The translations under genes were made by a program, and so were the position numbers. This document shows, in pieces, positions 23,999 to 31,270 of a DNA stretch of 64,000 nt. The DNA lies in assembly GCA_964492715.1 (NCBI GenBank), contig CAZBLK010000003.1, forward strand, positions 77,575 to 141,574, given 5' to 3'. The stretch's first letter is position 1; each line of letters opens with the position of its first letter. Below the pieces are notes generated by a model. The model saw only the letters and a program-made list of their open reading frames with translations, was not told the DNA's origin and ran no database searches. Source of the stretch: CAZBLK01 sp964492715 (GTDB lineage: Bacteria > Bacillota > Clostridia > Lachnospirales > WRBF01).

Positions 23999-24559
23999 AT
24001 GCAAGAATGGGAGGAATTGAGAGCAAGCTTAGTTAGATACGTAAAAATAAAGTTTTACAGCCGTCAATCTATTTGCGAGTTAGCTGATGACATTGTAAAC
24101 GAAGCTTTTGCAGAAGTTTTTAGGCATGGGGAAAGTGCAGAAGAAAAGGCAAACTTTGGGTACATGTCAAAGGTGTGCATACACGTTGCATTCAGGGTTT
24201 TTAAAAAGAGTGACTGCGAAAAGAAAAGAGTAATTGGAATTGACAGTTTTATTGAATTTGTAGACGCAAAATATGTTGTTGAAGAAATAATGCAAAGTGA
24301 AGACACAAAAGAAATTTTAAATTCGCTTGAAACGCTGAAAGAAATTGAAAAAGTAATTATTATGCAAAGATACTACGGCGACTATAGCTTTGCAGAAATT
24401 TCTAAGGCGAACGACATTAAGCTTAACACAGTTTTGTCACATCACAGAAGGGCACTTGAAAAGCTTCGTCCTAGGCTTTCTACATTTGCCGAAGATAGAG
24501 TTAAGAAAACTGAATTACCAAAGGAAGTTACAAAAATTGGTTTTATGTCATTGTTTTAG
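23999..24559 (+). CDS. RNA polymerase sigma factor, ECF-like
   Basis: 186 residues. Region 2 at about 20-95 (ELADDIVNEAFAEVFRHGES, then FGYMSKVCIHVAFRVFK) and region 4 at about 110-165 (IEKVIIMQRYYGDYSFAEIS, KANDIKLNTVLSHHRRALEK), with a 20-residue tail. No region 3 or 1, as in ECF sigma factors. The helix-turn-helix is complete. It is followed after 11 bp by a CheW-like protein that could modulate it, though no recognisable anti-sigma domain is present. Expression may depend on the nine-unit repeat that forms its leader. Targets unknown. Confidence 0.85.
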   Translation: MQEWEELRASLVRYVKIKFYSRQSICELADDIVNEAFAEVFRHGESAEEKANFGYMSKVCIHVAFRVFKKSDCEKKRVIGIDSFIEFVDAKYVVEEIMQSEDTKEILNSLETLKEIEKVIIMQRYYGDYSFAEISKANDIKLNTVLSHHRRALEKLRPRLSTFAEDRVKKTELPKEVTKIGFMSLF

Positions 24560-24570
24560 GAGGGGTTTTT

Positions 24571-25392
24571 GTGTTAAATGAATTAGAAGTTTATAAGCTT
24601 GGGGTTTTGGCAGAAAGGGCAAGAAGCCTTTCGCTTGAAATTGCAATAAGGGCATATTGCTTGGAGCATATTGGAAAAGGATTTGCCGTAGTTGCAGAAG
24701 AGACACGCAACATGAGCTTTATGCTTTACAGAGTTTTTGATGAGCTAAAAGCTAACCCAGAAAAAAAGATAGAAAACATTGAAGACAGCATGTTAATGAT
24801 TAAACAGTTGGTTATTAATGGGTATATTGAACTTTTGCACATTGAAAAGACTGGTAAAGGAACAAGCAATGCTATGCCGCTTGCAGTAATACTTGAAGAT
24901 GTAAAAACACTTACAGAAGATGTGGCAAAGCTGTTTAAGTATGAGCATGAGCTGCCTGTTATAATTCCAAAGGTTTCACCCAAAAATGCGGTGGTTACTG
25001 ACAAATTAAATTGTATCGTAATGACTGTTGGAGGGGTTGATTTTGTTGAAAGCATTCAATTTGTAAACGAGGTTTGCCATGTTTGCCTAACACTTGAAAG
25101 TAGAGAAGTGTGTATACGTGGAATTAATATACCAGTTGTTGATGTCTATAATAAGCTTAATTTAAAAGCACCAGAACAAATTAAATTTGCTGCAATTGTA
25201 AATTCAGACTACACAAGGAAAGGTGAGTTTTTTGCAATTCCGCTTGATACATTGCCAACAATTATTAAGAGCGACGCAGGAATAAGTAGCTGTGTAAAAA
25301 ACAGTGCTGTTGGTGAATTAGTAAGGGAATGTTGGAATTGTGAAGAAGGTAAGCAGATGATTTTTTTGGATTATGCTAAGCTTGTAAAATAG
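24571..25392 (+). CDS. Protein with a chemoreceptor-tip-like segment and a CheW-like domain
   Basis: 273 residues from GTG at 24571, seven bases after AGGAGG. Residues about 20-50 resemble the signalling hairpin of methyl-accepting proteins (EIAIRAYCLEHIGKGFAVVA then EETRNM), but there is no membrane segment or full coiled coil. Residues about 145-265 look like a CheW fold (SIQFVNEVCHVCLTL, GINIPVVDVYNKL, FAAIVNSDYTRKGEFFAIPL). It is adjacent to and downstream of a sigma factor, probably co-transcribed. No other chemotaxis signalling genes are near it. I know no family with this arrangement; function is unassigned. Confidence 0.65.
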   Translation: MLNELEVYKLGVLAERARSLSLEIAIRAYCLEHIGKGFAVVAEETRNMSFMLYRVFDELKANPEKKIENIEDSMLMIKQLVINGYIELLHIEKTGKGTSNAMPLAVILEDVKTLTEDVAKLFKYEHELPVIIPKVSPKNAVVTDKLNCIVMTVGGVDFVESIQFVNEVCHVCLTLESREVCIRGINIPVVDVYNKLNLKAPEQIKFAAIVNSDYTRKGEFFAIPLDTLPTIIKSDAGISSCVKNSAVGELVRECWNCEEGKQMIFLDYAKLVK

Positions 25393-25400
25393 TTATTTCG

Positions 25401-25506
25401 CAATTTGAATTAACTGTTCACCAATCCATTTTGCGTCAAAAAATCGTTAAAACGTTCAATATTTTTGCCCATAAATGGATTAGTGACAATAAAAACTCAA
25501 ATTGCT
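25401..25506. repeat. Dispersed palindromic repeat, family 1, copy B
   Basis: Arms of about 32 bp: CAATTTGAATTAACTGTTCA then CCAATCCATTT on the left; the right arm reverse complemented reads CAATTTGAGTTTTTATTGTC then ACTAATCCATTT. The arm shares TTGGTGAACA (reverse complement) with the copy at 57961. Confidence 0.7.
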
Positions 25507-25602
25507 GTATTGCACGTTTTTTGAAAGGATAGGCGAAAGCTTGTCCTTTTTTTAATTACAACACATATAATATAAAAAACATATTGGGCTAGGGGGCTTT
25601 AC

Positions 25603-25767
25603 ATGAAAAAGCAAACATTAACATTAACATTTCATTTTCAAAACCCTAATTCCAATGAAAAAACAGTTGCTATGCTAGTTAAGATTGCAGCCGAAGTAGC
25701 AAAGGCTAAGCTGCAAAATGAAATAATTTGCGCTGATAAAAACACAAACGAGTGTGAAAAGTGTTAA
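25603..25767 (+). CDS. Small protein of unknown function
   Basis: 54 residues: MKKQTLTLTFHFQNPNSNEK, a helical middle (TVAMLVKIAAEVAKAKLQNE) and a Cys-containing tail (ECEKC). An AGGGGG site lies seven bases before the ATG. I do not recognise the family. It lies inside the spoIIID element between a palindromic repeat and recQ. Its size is in the range of recombination directionality factors, but nothing else supports that role. Confidence 0.6.
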   Translation: MKKQTLTLTFHFQNPNSNEKTVAMLVKIAAEVAKAKLQNEIICADKNTNECEKC

Positions 25768-25801
25768 ACCTAAAGCAATTACAGAAGATAACAATATAAG
25801 C

Positions 25802-25911
25802 GAAGCATTTTTCACGAATGCTTCTACGTAAAAATATGATGAAGCTTATAGCAAATATTTGCGGAATTTCTGTAGGAAAGGCTATCCAATTTGGGGTAAG
25901 CCTTTTTATTT
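25802..25911 (+). terminator. Two hairpins upstream of recQ, the second terminator-like
   Basis: GAAGCATT/AATGCTTC (25802-25824) and AAGGCT/AGCCTT with an inner CC/GG (25878-25904) followed by TTTATTTT. They end transcription from the small-protein gene. No other gene is seen between 25768 and 25983. Confidence 0.6.
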
Positions 25912-25983
25912 TGCAAAAAAACTTTACAGAACTTAAAAATAAATGTAGTATAGTGAAGAAGATTTTTATTAGGGGTGCAGTGT

Positions 25984-28164
25984 GTGAACGAACTAAAATA
26001 TGACGTTTTAAAGAAATTTTTTGGCTACGAACAATTTCGTGACGGGCAAGAGCAACTTATTGACAGCGTTTTAAACGGTGAAGACGTTTTGGGCATAATG
26101 CCAACAGGCGCTGGCAAGTCGTTATGCTTCCAAGTTCCTGCACTTGTTTTTTCTGGAATAACGCTTGTTGTTTCACCCCTTATTTCTTTAATGAAAGACC
26201 AAGTAAGTGCTTTAGTACAAGCTGGCGTAAGAGCAGCTTATATAAACAGCTCACTTACAGAAAGGCAAGTAAGGCTTGCGCTTCAAAATGCTCGAAATGG
26301 AGTTTATAAAATTATTTACATAGCACCTGAAAGGTTAGAAACATATGACTTTTTAAATTTTGCCTGTAACGCAGAAATTTCTATGCTTACAATCGATGAA
26401 GCGCACTGTATTTCGCACTGGGGGCAGGACTTTCGCCCAAGCTACATAAAGATAATTGAATTTATTGAAAAGCTGCCAAAACGTCCGATAGTTTCAGCTT
26501 TTACAGCAACGGCAACGCCAAGAGTGCGTGAAGATATAATTGATTTATTAAAACTTAAATCTCCTAAAATATTAGTAACAAGCTTTGACAGAAAAAACCT
26601 TTACTTTGAAGTTCAGCAGCCAAAGGACAAGTTTTTAACACTTACTAGGTATTTGTCTAGTAATAACGAAAAGTCAGGGGTTGTTTATTGCTCAACAAGA
26701 AACACGGTTGAGGAAGTTTGCGAAAAGCTTATATCAAGTGGATTTAACGCAACACGTTACCATGCAGGGCTATCTGACAAGGAACGGCACGACAACCAAG
26801 ACGACTTTCTTTTTGATAAGGCTCAAATAATGGTTGCGACAAACGCATTTGGTATGGGAATTGACAAATCAAATGTTTCATTTGTTGTGCATTATAACAT
26901 GCCAAAAAGCATAGAAAGCTACTATCAAGAAGCTGGGCGTGCTGGGCGTGACGGCGAAAACGCAGAGTGCATTTTGCTTTACAACGCCCAAGACTTGCGG
27001 ACAAACCTATGGCTAATAGAAAACAGCAAGGATATAGAATACCCCGACATTGAAACAGAAAAAATGCTTAAAGAGCGTGACCGCCAACGGCTAAAAGAAA
27101 TGAATCTTTACTGCAACATAACTGAGTGCTTGCGAGGATACATTTTGAACTACTTTGGTGAAGATTACAATGTCAATTGTGAAAATTGCAGCAGTTGTAA
27201 CAGTTCGTTTGAAGTTGTTGACGTTACAGATGAAGCAAAAAAGATTTTGTCATGTGTATACAGAGTTAGAGAAAGATATGGCATTAAAATGATAATTGAC
27301 GTGCTTCGAGGTTCTAAAAACAGTCGTATTTATGCGCTGGAGCTTAACAAACTTCCTACATTTGGTGTTAGCAATTTAAGCGAGAATATGCTGAAAAGTA
27401 TAATTAGTCATTTAGTTTTGAACGACTATATTTTTACAACAAATGACGAGTATCCTATTGTAAAGCTGGGCAGCAGGGCAAACGATATTTTGCGAAACAA
27501 TGCAACCGTTCATATGAAAGTTGCAAAGGCTACTGAAATTGAAATTCGACATGCAAAAGAATTAGATGCTAAAAAACCTATTGACCGCAGGCTGTTTGAT
27601 AAGTTAAAAGAGCTGAGGCTTGACATTGCAAACGAACAAAAAGTTCCAGCGTTTGTTGTTTTTGCCGACAGTACACTAACCGACCTGTGTATTAAGAAGC
27701 CAAGCAGCGACAATGAACTGCTGCAAGTTTCTGGCATTGGACAAGTAAAGCTTGAAAAGTTTGGCGGAAGAATTTTAAAGACTATAAAACAATTTTTCAG
27801 CACTCACAAGGAGCAACAGCTTACTGGGGGGAACAATTTTTCTGACGAGTTGTATTTTAACGGTGTTGTTGTTTCCGACGAAGAAGTTACAATAAGCGTA
27901 ATAGCTGATAGGTTAAACTGCATACAGCTTCAACACGGGCAAAAAAAGGTTACAGCCGCAAAGCTAAACGATTGGCTTGTTTCAATTGGAATGCTTTGTG
28001 TTGTAAAAAAACATGGGCAAGCTTTTAAAATTTCAACTGAAGATGGGCAGCTAAGCGGGATTACAACAAAGGAGAAGGAAGTTGGCGAAGAAACTTATTT
28101 TGTCAATTACTACAGCAGACAAGCCCAAGAAATGATTATTCGCAGGCTTGTAAAAACAGAATAA
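25984..28164 (+). CDS. recQ: ATP-dependent DNA helicase RecQ
   Basis: 726 residues from GTG at 25984, eight bases after AGGGG; a GTG at 25975 overlaps that site. Superfamily-2 helicase motifs: Walker A IMPTGAGKSLCFQVPA, DEAH box TIDEAHCISHWGQDFRPSY, SAFTATATPRV, and the motif VI QEAGRAGRDGE. A zinc-binding cluster (CNITECLRGYILNYFG ... CENCSSCN) and winged-helix RQC region follow, then an HRDC domain near 530-600 and an extra C-terminal domain of about 100 residues. RecQ unwinds recombination and replication intermediates. It is cargo of the spoIIID element. Confidence 0.95.
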   Translation: MNELKYDVLKKFFGYEQFRDGQEQLIDSVLNGEDVLGIMPTGAGKSLCFQVPALVFSGITLVVSPLISLMKDQVSALVQAGVRAAYINSSLTERQVRLALQNARNGVYKIIYIAPERLETYDFLNFACNAEISMLTIDEAHCISHWGQDFRPSYIKIIEFIEKLPKRPIVSAFTATATPRVREDIIDLLKLKSPKILVTSFDRKNLYFEVQQPKDKFLTLTRYLSSNNEKSGVVYCSTRNTVEEVCEKLISSGFNATRYHAGLSDKERHDNQDDFLFDKAQIMVATNAFGMGIDKSNVSFVVHYNMPKSIESYYQEAGRAGRDGENAECILLYNAQDLRTNLWLIENSKDIEYPDIETEKMLKERDRQRLKEMNLYCNITECLRGYILNYFGEDYNVNCENCSSCNSSFEVVDVTDEAKKILSCVYRVRERYGIKMIIDVLRGSKNSRIYALELNKLPTFGVSNLSENMLKSIISHLVLNDYIFTTNDEYPIVKLGSRANDILRNNATVHMKVAKATEIEIRHAKELDAKKPIDRRLFDKLKELRLDIANEQKVPAFVVFADSTLTDLCIKKPSSDNELLQVSGIGQVKLEKFGGRILKTIKQFFSTHKEQQLTGGNNFSDELYFNGVVVSDEEVTISVIADRLNCIQLQHGQKKVTAAKLNDWLVSIGMLCVVKKHGQAFKISTEDGQLSGITTKEKEVGEETYFVNYYSRQAQEMIIRRLVKTE

Positions 28165-28229
28165 AAATGAAGGCATATCAATAAGAAACGTTGACATAAA
28201 ATACACAAAGTTGTTTGGAGGTAAACGCA

Positions 28230-28757
28230 ATGGAATTTAAAATAGAACTTGGAAAAGAAACAGACATTGACGAGTTGGAAAACCTTTATAACGACATAAA
28301 TGATTATTTGGCAAGTGCAATAAATTATTCCGGCTGGAAAAAGGGAGTTTACCCTGTTAGAGAAACGGCAATTAATGGTGTGGCAGAGCAATCTCTTTAT
28401 GTTGCTAGAATTGGCGGACGCATTGCAGGAACAATTATTCTTAACAACAGGCCTGAAGCTGCTTATGCAGGTGCAAAGTGGGCATTTGAATCGGATTATA
28501 GAGATGTTTTTGTTATACACACATTTGTCGTGCACCCAGACTTTTTAAAGTGTGGTGTAGGTGAGAAACTTTTAAGGTTTTCTTTTGACTTGGGGGTTGA
28601 ATGTAAAAAGAAAGCAGTTAGGCTTGATGTGTATGAAAAAAATATGCCAGCTATGAAGTTATATGAAAAATGTGGGTTTAAGTATGTAGATACAGTTGAC
28701 TTGGGACTGGGAGAATATGGCCTTGATTGGTTTAGGTTATATGAAAAGTTATTGTGA
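28230..28757 (+). CDS. GNAT family N-acetyltransferase
   Basis: 175 residues from ATG at 28230, nine bases after TTGGAGG. Motif A VIHTFVVHPDFLKCGVGEKL near 95-115 binds acetyl-CoA, and RLDVYEKNMPAMKLYEKCGF is the typical motif B. The N-terminal part (ETDIDELENLYNDINDYLAS) is that of the ydfB-like group of small-molecule acetyltransferases. The acceptor cannot be told. It follows recQ after about 65 bp on the same strand. Confidence 0.9.
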   Translation: MEFKIELGKETDIDELENLYNDINDYLASAINYSGWKKGVYPVRETAINGVAEQSLYVARIGGRIAGTIILNNRPEAAYAGAKWAFESDYRDVFVIHTFVVHPDFLKCGVGEKLLRFSFDLGVECKKKAVRLDVYEKNMPAMKLYEKCGFKYVDTVDLGLGEYGLDWFRLYEKLL

Positions 28758-28981
28758 ATGAAACTTAACAATTAGCACATATAAGTCGAAATATCTAGCC
28801 GTTTGGTTTCTTGCTGCCAATTTCATTTAAAAGCAAAGTCCTTACCATACAAATCTTTCAACAAGCCTAAGCTTTCTTGAAAGTAATTAATAAAAATTCA
28901 CATCTTATAAATTATATATAAACAGTATGCAGTAAATTTTTTCAATTTACAACAAACCTGATAAACCGTCTGCCTAAATAA
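28758..28981. other. Intergenic region upstream of tnaA
   Basis: About 220 bp of AT-rich sequence with no open frame that I can support. I see no boxA or tnaC-like leader peptide. Confidence 0.4.
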
Positions 28982-29010
28982 TTGCATTTTACCTACAATT
29001 ATGCTAAAAT
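28982..29010 (+). promoter_or_regulatory. Promoter of tnaA
   Basis: TTGCAT (28982-28987) and TAAAAT (29005-29010) are 17 bp apart, about 25 bp upstream of the ribosome site GGAGG. Confidence 0.7.
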
Positions 29011-29040
29011 TTATGTAAACTATATTGCGGAGGTTATTGC

Positions 29041-30438
29041 ATGGCAATTCGTTACATACCCGAACCTTTCAGAATTAAAATGGTTGAAAAAATTAAGATG
29101 ACAACTAGGGAAGAGAGAGAGCAAAAAATTAAAGATGCGTACTACAACGTTTTTTATTTAAAGGGCGAAGACGTTTACATTGACCTGCTTACAGATTCGG
29201 GTACGAACGCTATGAGCAGTGACCAATGGGCAGGTGTTATGAACGGCGACGAAGCTTACGCTGGCGCAAAAAGTTATTATAAGCTTGTTGAAACAGCGCA
29301 GGACATTTTTAATTACGGCTACATACAACCTGTTCATCAAGGACGTGCTGCTGAAAAAGTTGTGTTTCCATTGTTTCTAAAAAAAGGTAAGTATGCCATT
29401 TCTAACATGTTTTTTGATACAACAAGGGCGCATGTCGAGCTTGCTGGCGGGCGTGCAATAGACTGTGTTGTGGAAGAAGCAAAAGACCCTTCCATTCGCT
29501 GCAAGTTTAAGGGCAACATGAACGTGCAAAAACTTGAACAACTTATAAACGAATATGGTGCTGAAAATATTGGCATTGTCGTAATGACTGTTACAAACAA
29601 CTCGGCTGGCGGACAGCCTGTTTCAATGAAAAACATGCGTGAAGTTTCTGAAATATGCAAAAAATATAACATTCCGCTTGACATAGACGCAGCACGCTAC
29701 GCTGAAAATGCTTTTTTCATTAAGCGTGACGAAGAAGGCTATGAAAATGTTTCAATCAAGGAAATTGTGCGAGAAATGTTTTCATACGGTGACATGTTTA
29801 CAATGTCAGCTAAAAAAGACACAATCGTCAACATGGGTGGAATGATTGGCGTAAAAGAACCAGACAAAAATGAAGAACTTGTTCTTAAAATTAAAGCAAA
29901 CTGCATAAGCTACGAAGGGTTTATTACATACGGCGGTCTTGCTGGCAGAGATTTAGAGGTATTGGCAATTGGCTTAACGGAAAGCGTAGATGAAAACTAT
30001 TTGCGTTATAGAATTGGTCAGTGTGAATATTTAGCTTCACGCCTTGATGATGCTGGAATTGCATATCAATCACCTGTTGGTGGACATGGAGTTTTTGTTG
30101 ATGCGGCACAAATGTTTCCGCAAATTCCTTACTACGAATTCCCTGCACAAACACTTGCAATTGAACTTTACAAAGAAGCAGGAATTCGCACTTGCGACAT
30201 TGGCTCGTATATGCTTGGGAATGACCCAGACACTGGAAAGCAGCTTCGCTCCGAGTTTGAGTTTACACGGTTTGCCATTCCTAGAAGGGTTTACACACAA
30301 GCGCACATTGATGTAATGGCTGATGCGCTAATTGAAATTAAAAACAGGGCGCACAAAATTAAGCGTGGGTATAAAATTGTATGGGAACCGCCTATTCTTA
30401 GGCATTTTCAAGCTCATTTACTGCCCATTGAAGGCTAG
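29041..30438 (+). CDS. tnaA: Tryptophanase
   Basis: 465 residues, PLP-dependent beta-eliminating lyase. The PLP lysine lies in MSAKKDTIVNMGG; DLLTDSGTNAMS and GDEAYAGAKSYY are family signatures. I prefer tryptophanase over tyrosine phenol-lyase because FFDTTRAH has the tryptophanase aspartate where phenol-lyases have threonine, and GIRTCDIGSYMLG lacks the phenol-lyase arginine. It splits tryptophan to indole, pyruvate and ammonia, a catabolic reaction. GGAGG precedes the ATG. It is single, with its own promoter, within the spoIIID element. Confidence 0.87.
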   Translation: MAIRYIPEPFRIKMVEKIKMTTREEREQKIKDAYYNVFYLKGEDVYIDLLTDSGTNAMSSDQWAGVMNGDEAYAGAKSYYKLVETAQDIFNYGYIQPVHQGRAAEKVVFPLFLKKGKYAISNMFFDTTRAHVELAGGRAIDCVVEEAKDPSIRCKFKGNMNVQKLEQLINEYGAENIGIVVMTVTNNSAGGQPVSMKNMREVSEICKKYNIPLDIDAARYAENAFFIKRDEEGYENVSIKEIVREMFSYGDMFTMSAKKDTIVNMGGMIGVKEPDKNEELVLKIKANCISYEGFITYGGLAGRDLEVLAIGLTESVDENYLRYRIGQCEYLASRLDDAGIAYQSPVGGHGVFVDAAQMFPQIPYYEFPAQTLAIELYKEAGIRTCDIGSYMLGNDPDTGKQLRSEFEFTRFAIPRRVYTQAHIDVMADALIEIKNRAHKIKRGYKIVWEPPILRHFQAHLLPIEG

Positions 30439-30448
30439 ACGAAACAAA

Positions 30449-30474
30449 AAAGCGGTTGGGTTTCCAGCCGCTTT
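30449..30474. terminator. Terminator between tnaA and a convergent membrane gene
   Basis: AAAGCGG and CCGCTTT with an inner TTGG/CCAG; a TTTTTTG run follows on the minus strand. It suits the convergent gene at 30559 best. Confidence 0.75.
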
Positions 30475-30558
30475 AAAAAATATATTTTTTTATTTCAAAG
30501 CGTTATAAATGAAACGATAACCTTAAACAGCTTCCACAATTTTATACCCAGCAAAGCC

Positions 30559-30990
30559 CTATGTCCTTTGCCCATATAAAAATTCTGAAACACTTTTGCT
30601 AAAAATTAACAACACTCCTGTGCCAACTGCATATACAACATCTAAAATTAAAATCACACCCAACAAAATAGGTATCGATTCTCCTATATCAATAAAAAAA
30701 TACAGCATTTGCAGCGCAAAAAATACATTTAACGCTGACCCTATAACAAATAACCACCTAACCCACCTAACTCCCCAATAAAGAGCAATGGAAAATGCAA
30801 TTTGAACAATTAACTGTATAACATTAAAGCTTACAAAAACACTGCCAAGTATTTCAATAACAACATTGCTTATAGCAATTGTAGTAACTATAAGCTTGCC
30901 TCTTCTATAAAGTTTCTTCTGTTTCATTTCATAGTCGGATATAATAGAATCTTTTTCATCATCTGAAAAAGGCCTTTCGTTGTAACTCAT
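30559..30990 (-). CDS. Four-helix membrane protein of unknown function
   Basis: 143 residues from ATG at 30990, five bases after GGGGG. A charged N-terminus (SYNERPFSDDEKDSIISDYE) is followed by four hydrophobic stretches (about 35-58, 63-80, 85-105, 112-135). I do not recognise the family. It begins only 23 bp downstream of the stop of the SpoIIID N-terminal half, inside the element, so in the unexcised state it would be transcribed from the spoIIID promoter. That could make it a mother-cell-expressed gene before excision. Confidence 0.7.
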   Translation of the reverse strand: MSYNERPFSDDEKDSIISDYEMKQKKLYRRGKLIVTTIAISNVVIEILGSVFVSFNVIQLIVQIAFSIALYWGVRWVRWLFVIGSALNVFFALQMLYFFIDIGESIPILLGVILILDVVYAVGTGVLLIFSKSVSEFLYGQRT

Positions 30991-31009
30991 AAAGTCCCCC
31001 ATCAAAACC

Positions 31010-31039
31010 GTTCTATTTTGTTACATCTGTATGTACTGT
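31010..31039 (-). other. Recombination site, element end next to the SpoIIID N-terminal half
   Basis: On the minus strand: core ACAGTACATA (31039-31030), CAGATG, then the arm TAACAAAATAGAAC (31023-31010). That arm is the inverted partner of GTTCTGTTTTGATA at the other end (12 of 14 positions). The core encodes Thr-Val-His in the same frame at both ends. Confidence 0.8.
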
Positions 31040-31144
31040 ACTCTTACTAATTCCAAACCTCCTAGCCGTCTCCCGTACTGTTGCGTTGCTGTCGATAATA
31101 AACTTTGCAACCTCGATGGCTCGTTCTTCAATATATGCCTTCAA
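31013..31144 (-). CDS. spoIIID: 5' part of split sporulation regulator SpoIIID
   Basis: TTG at 31144, seven bases after AAGGAGGG, begins a 43-codon frame: KAYIEERAIEVAKFIIDSNA, TVRETARRFGISKSTVHTDV, TK, then TAG. This is the N-terminal half of SpoIIID with its helix-turn-helix, broken just after the recognition helix. The last residues (TDVTK) and the stop come from the element. Replacing the sequence after the shared core with that at 19431 gives a continuous SpoIIID of 91 codons. As it stands the peptide lacks the basic C-terminal half and is unlikely to be active. Confidence 0.93.
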   Translation of the reverse strand: MKAYIEERAIEVAKFIIDSNATVRETARRFGISKSTVHTDVTK

Positions 31145-31178
31145 GAAATTGCCCTCCTTAAATACATCGTTTCGTTTA

Positions 31179-31207
31179 TTTATATGACACTAGTTTAATT
31201 GATATGA
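31179..31207 (-). promoter_or_regulatory. Sigma-E-like promoter of spoIIID
   Basis: On the minus strand TCATATC (31207-31201) fits the -35 pattern KMATATT at six of seven positions, and CATATAAA (31186-31179) fits CATACAMT at six of eight, with a 14-bp spacer. The start codon is 35 bp downstream. No good sigma-A promoter is seen. Confidence 0.55.
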
Positions 31208-31227
31208 ACATATGGACAAAGCAAATT

Positions 31228-31249
31228 GGGAAATGTTTAATATTTTCCC
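31228..31249 (-). terminator. Possible terminator of addB
   Basis: GGGAAAAT/ATTTCCC hairpin with a 7-nt loop between addB and the spoIIID promoter; only a weak T-rich tail follows. Confidence 0.45.
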
Positions 31250-31270
31250 ATGTTGCCACTTATCAACATA

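Noticed and set aside
25603..25911. Second att site of a smaller element ending near recQ
   Set aside because: No copy of ACAGTACATA or of the inverted arms is found there; the only matching core is at 31030-31039.
29041..30438. Tyrosine phenol-lyase
   Set aside because: The aspartate in FFDTT and the lack of the phenol-specific arginine before the IGSYMLG stretch favour tryptophanase.
19271..31144. Inversion or duplication as cause of the two spoIIID pieces
   Set aside because: Both pieces are on the same strand in the order of an insertion, and overlap only by the 10-bp core, so a simple insertion explains them.
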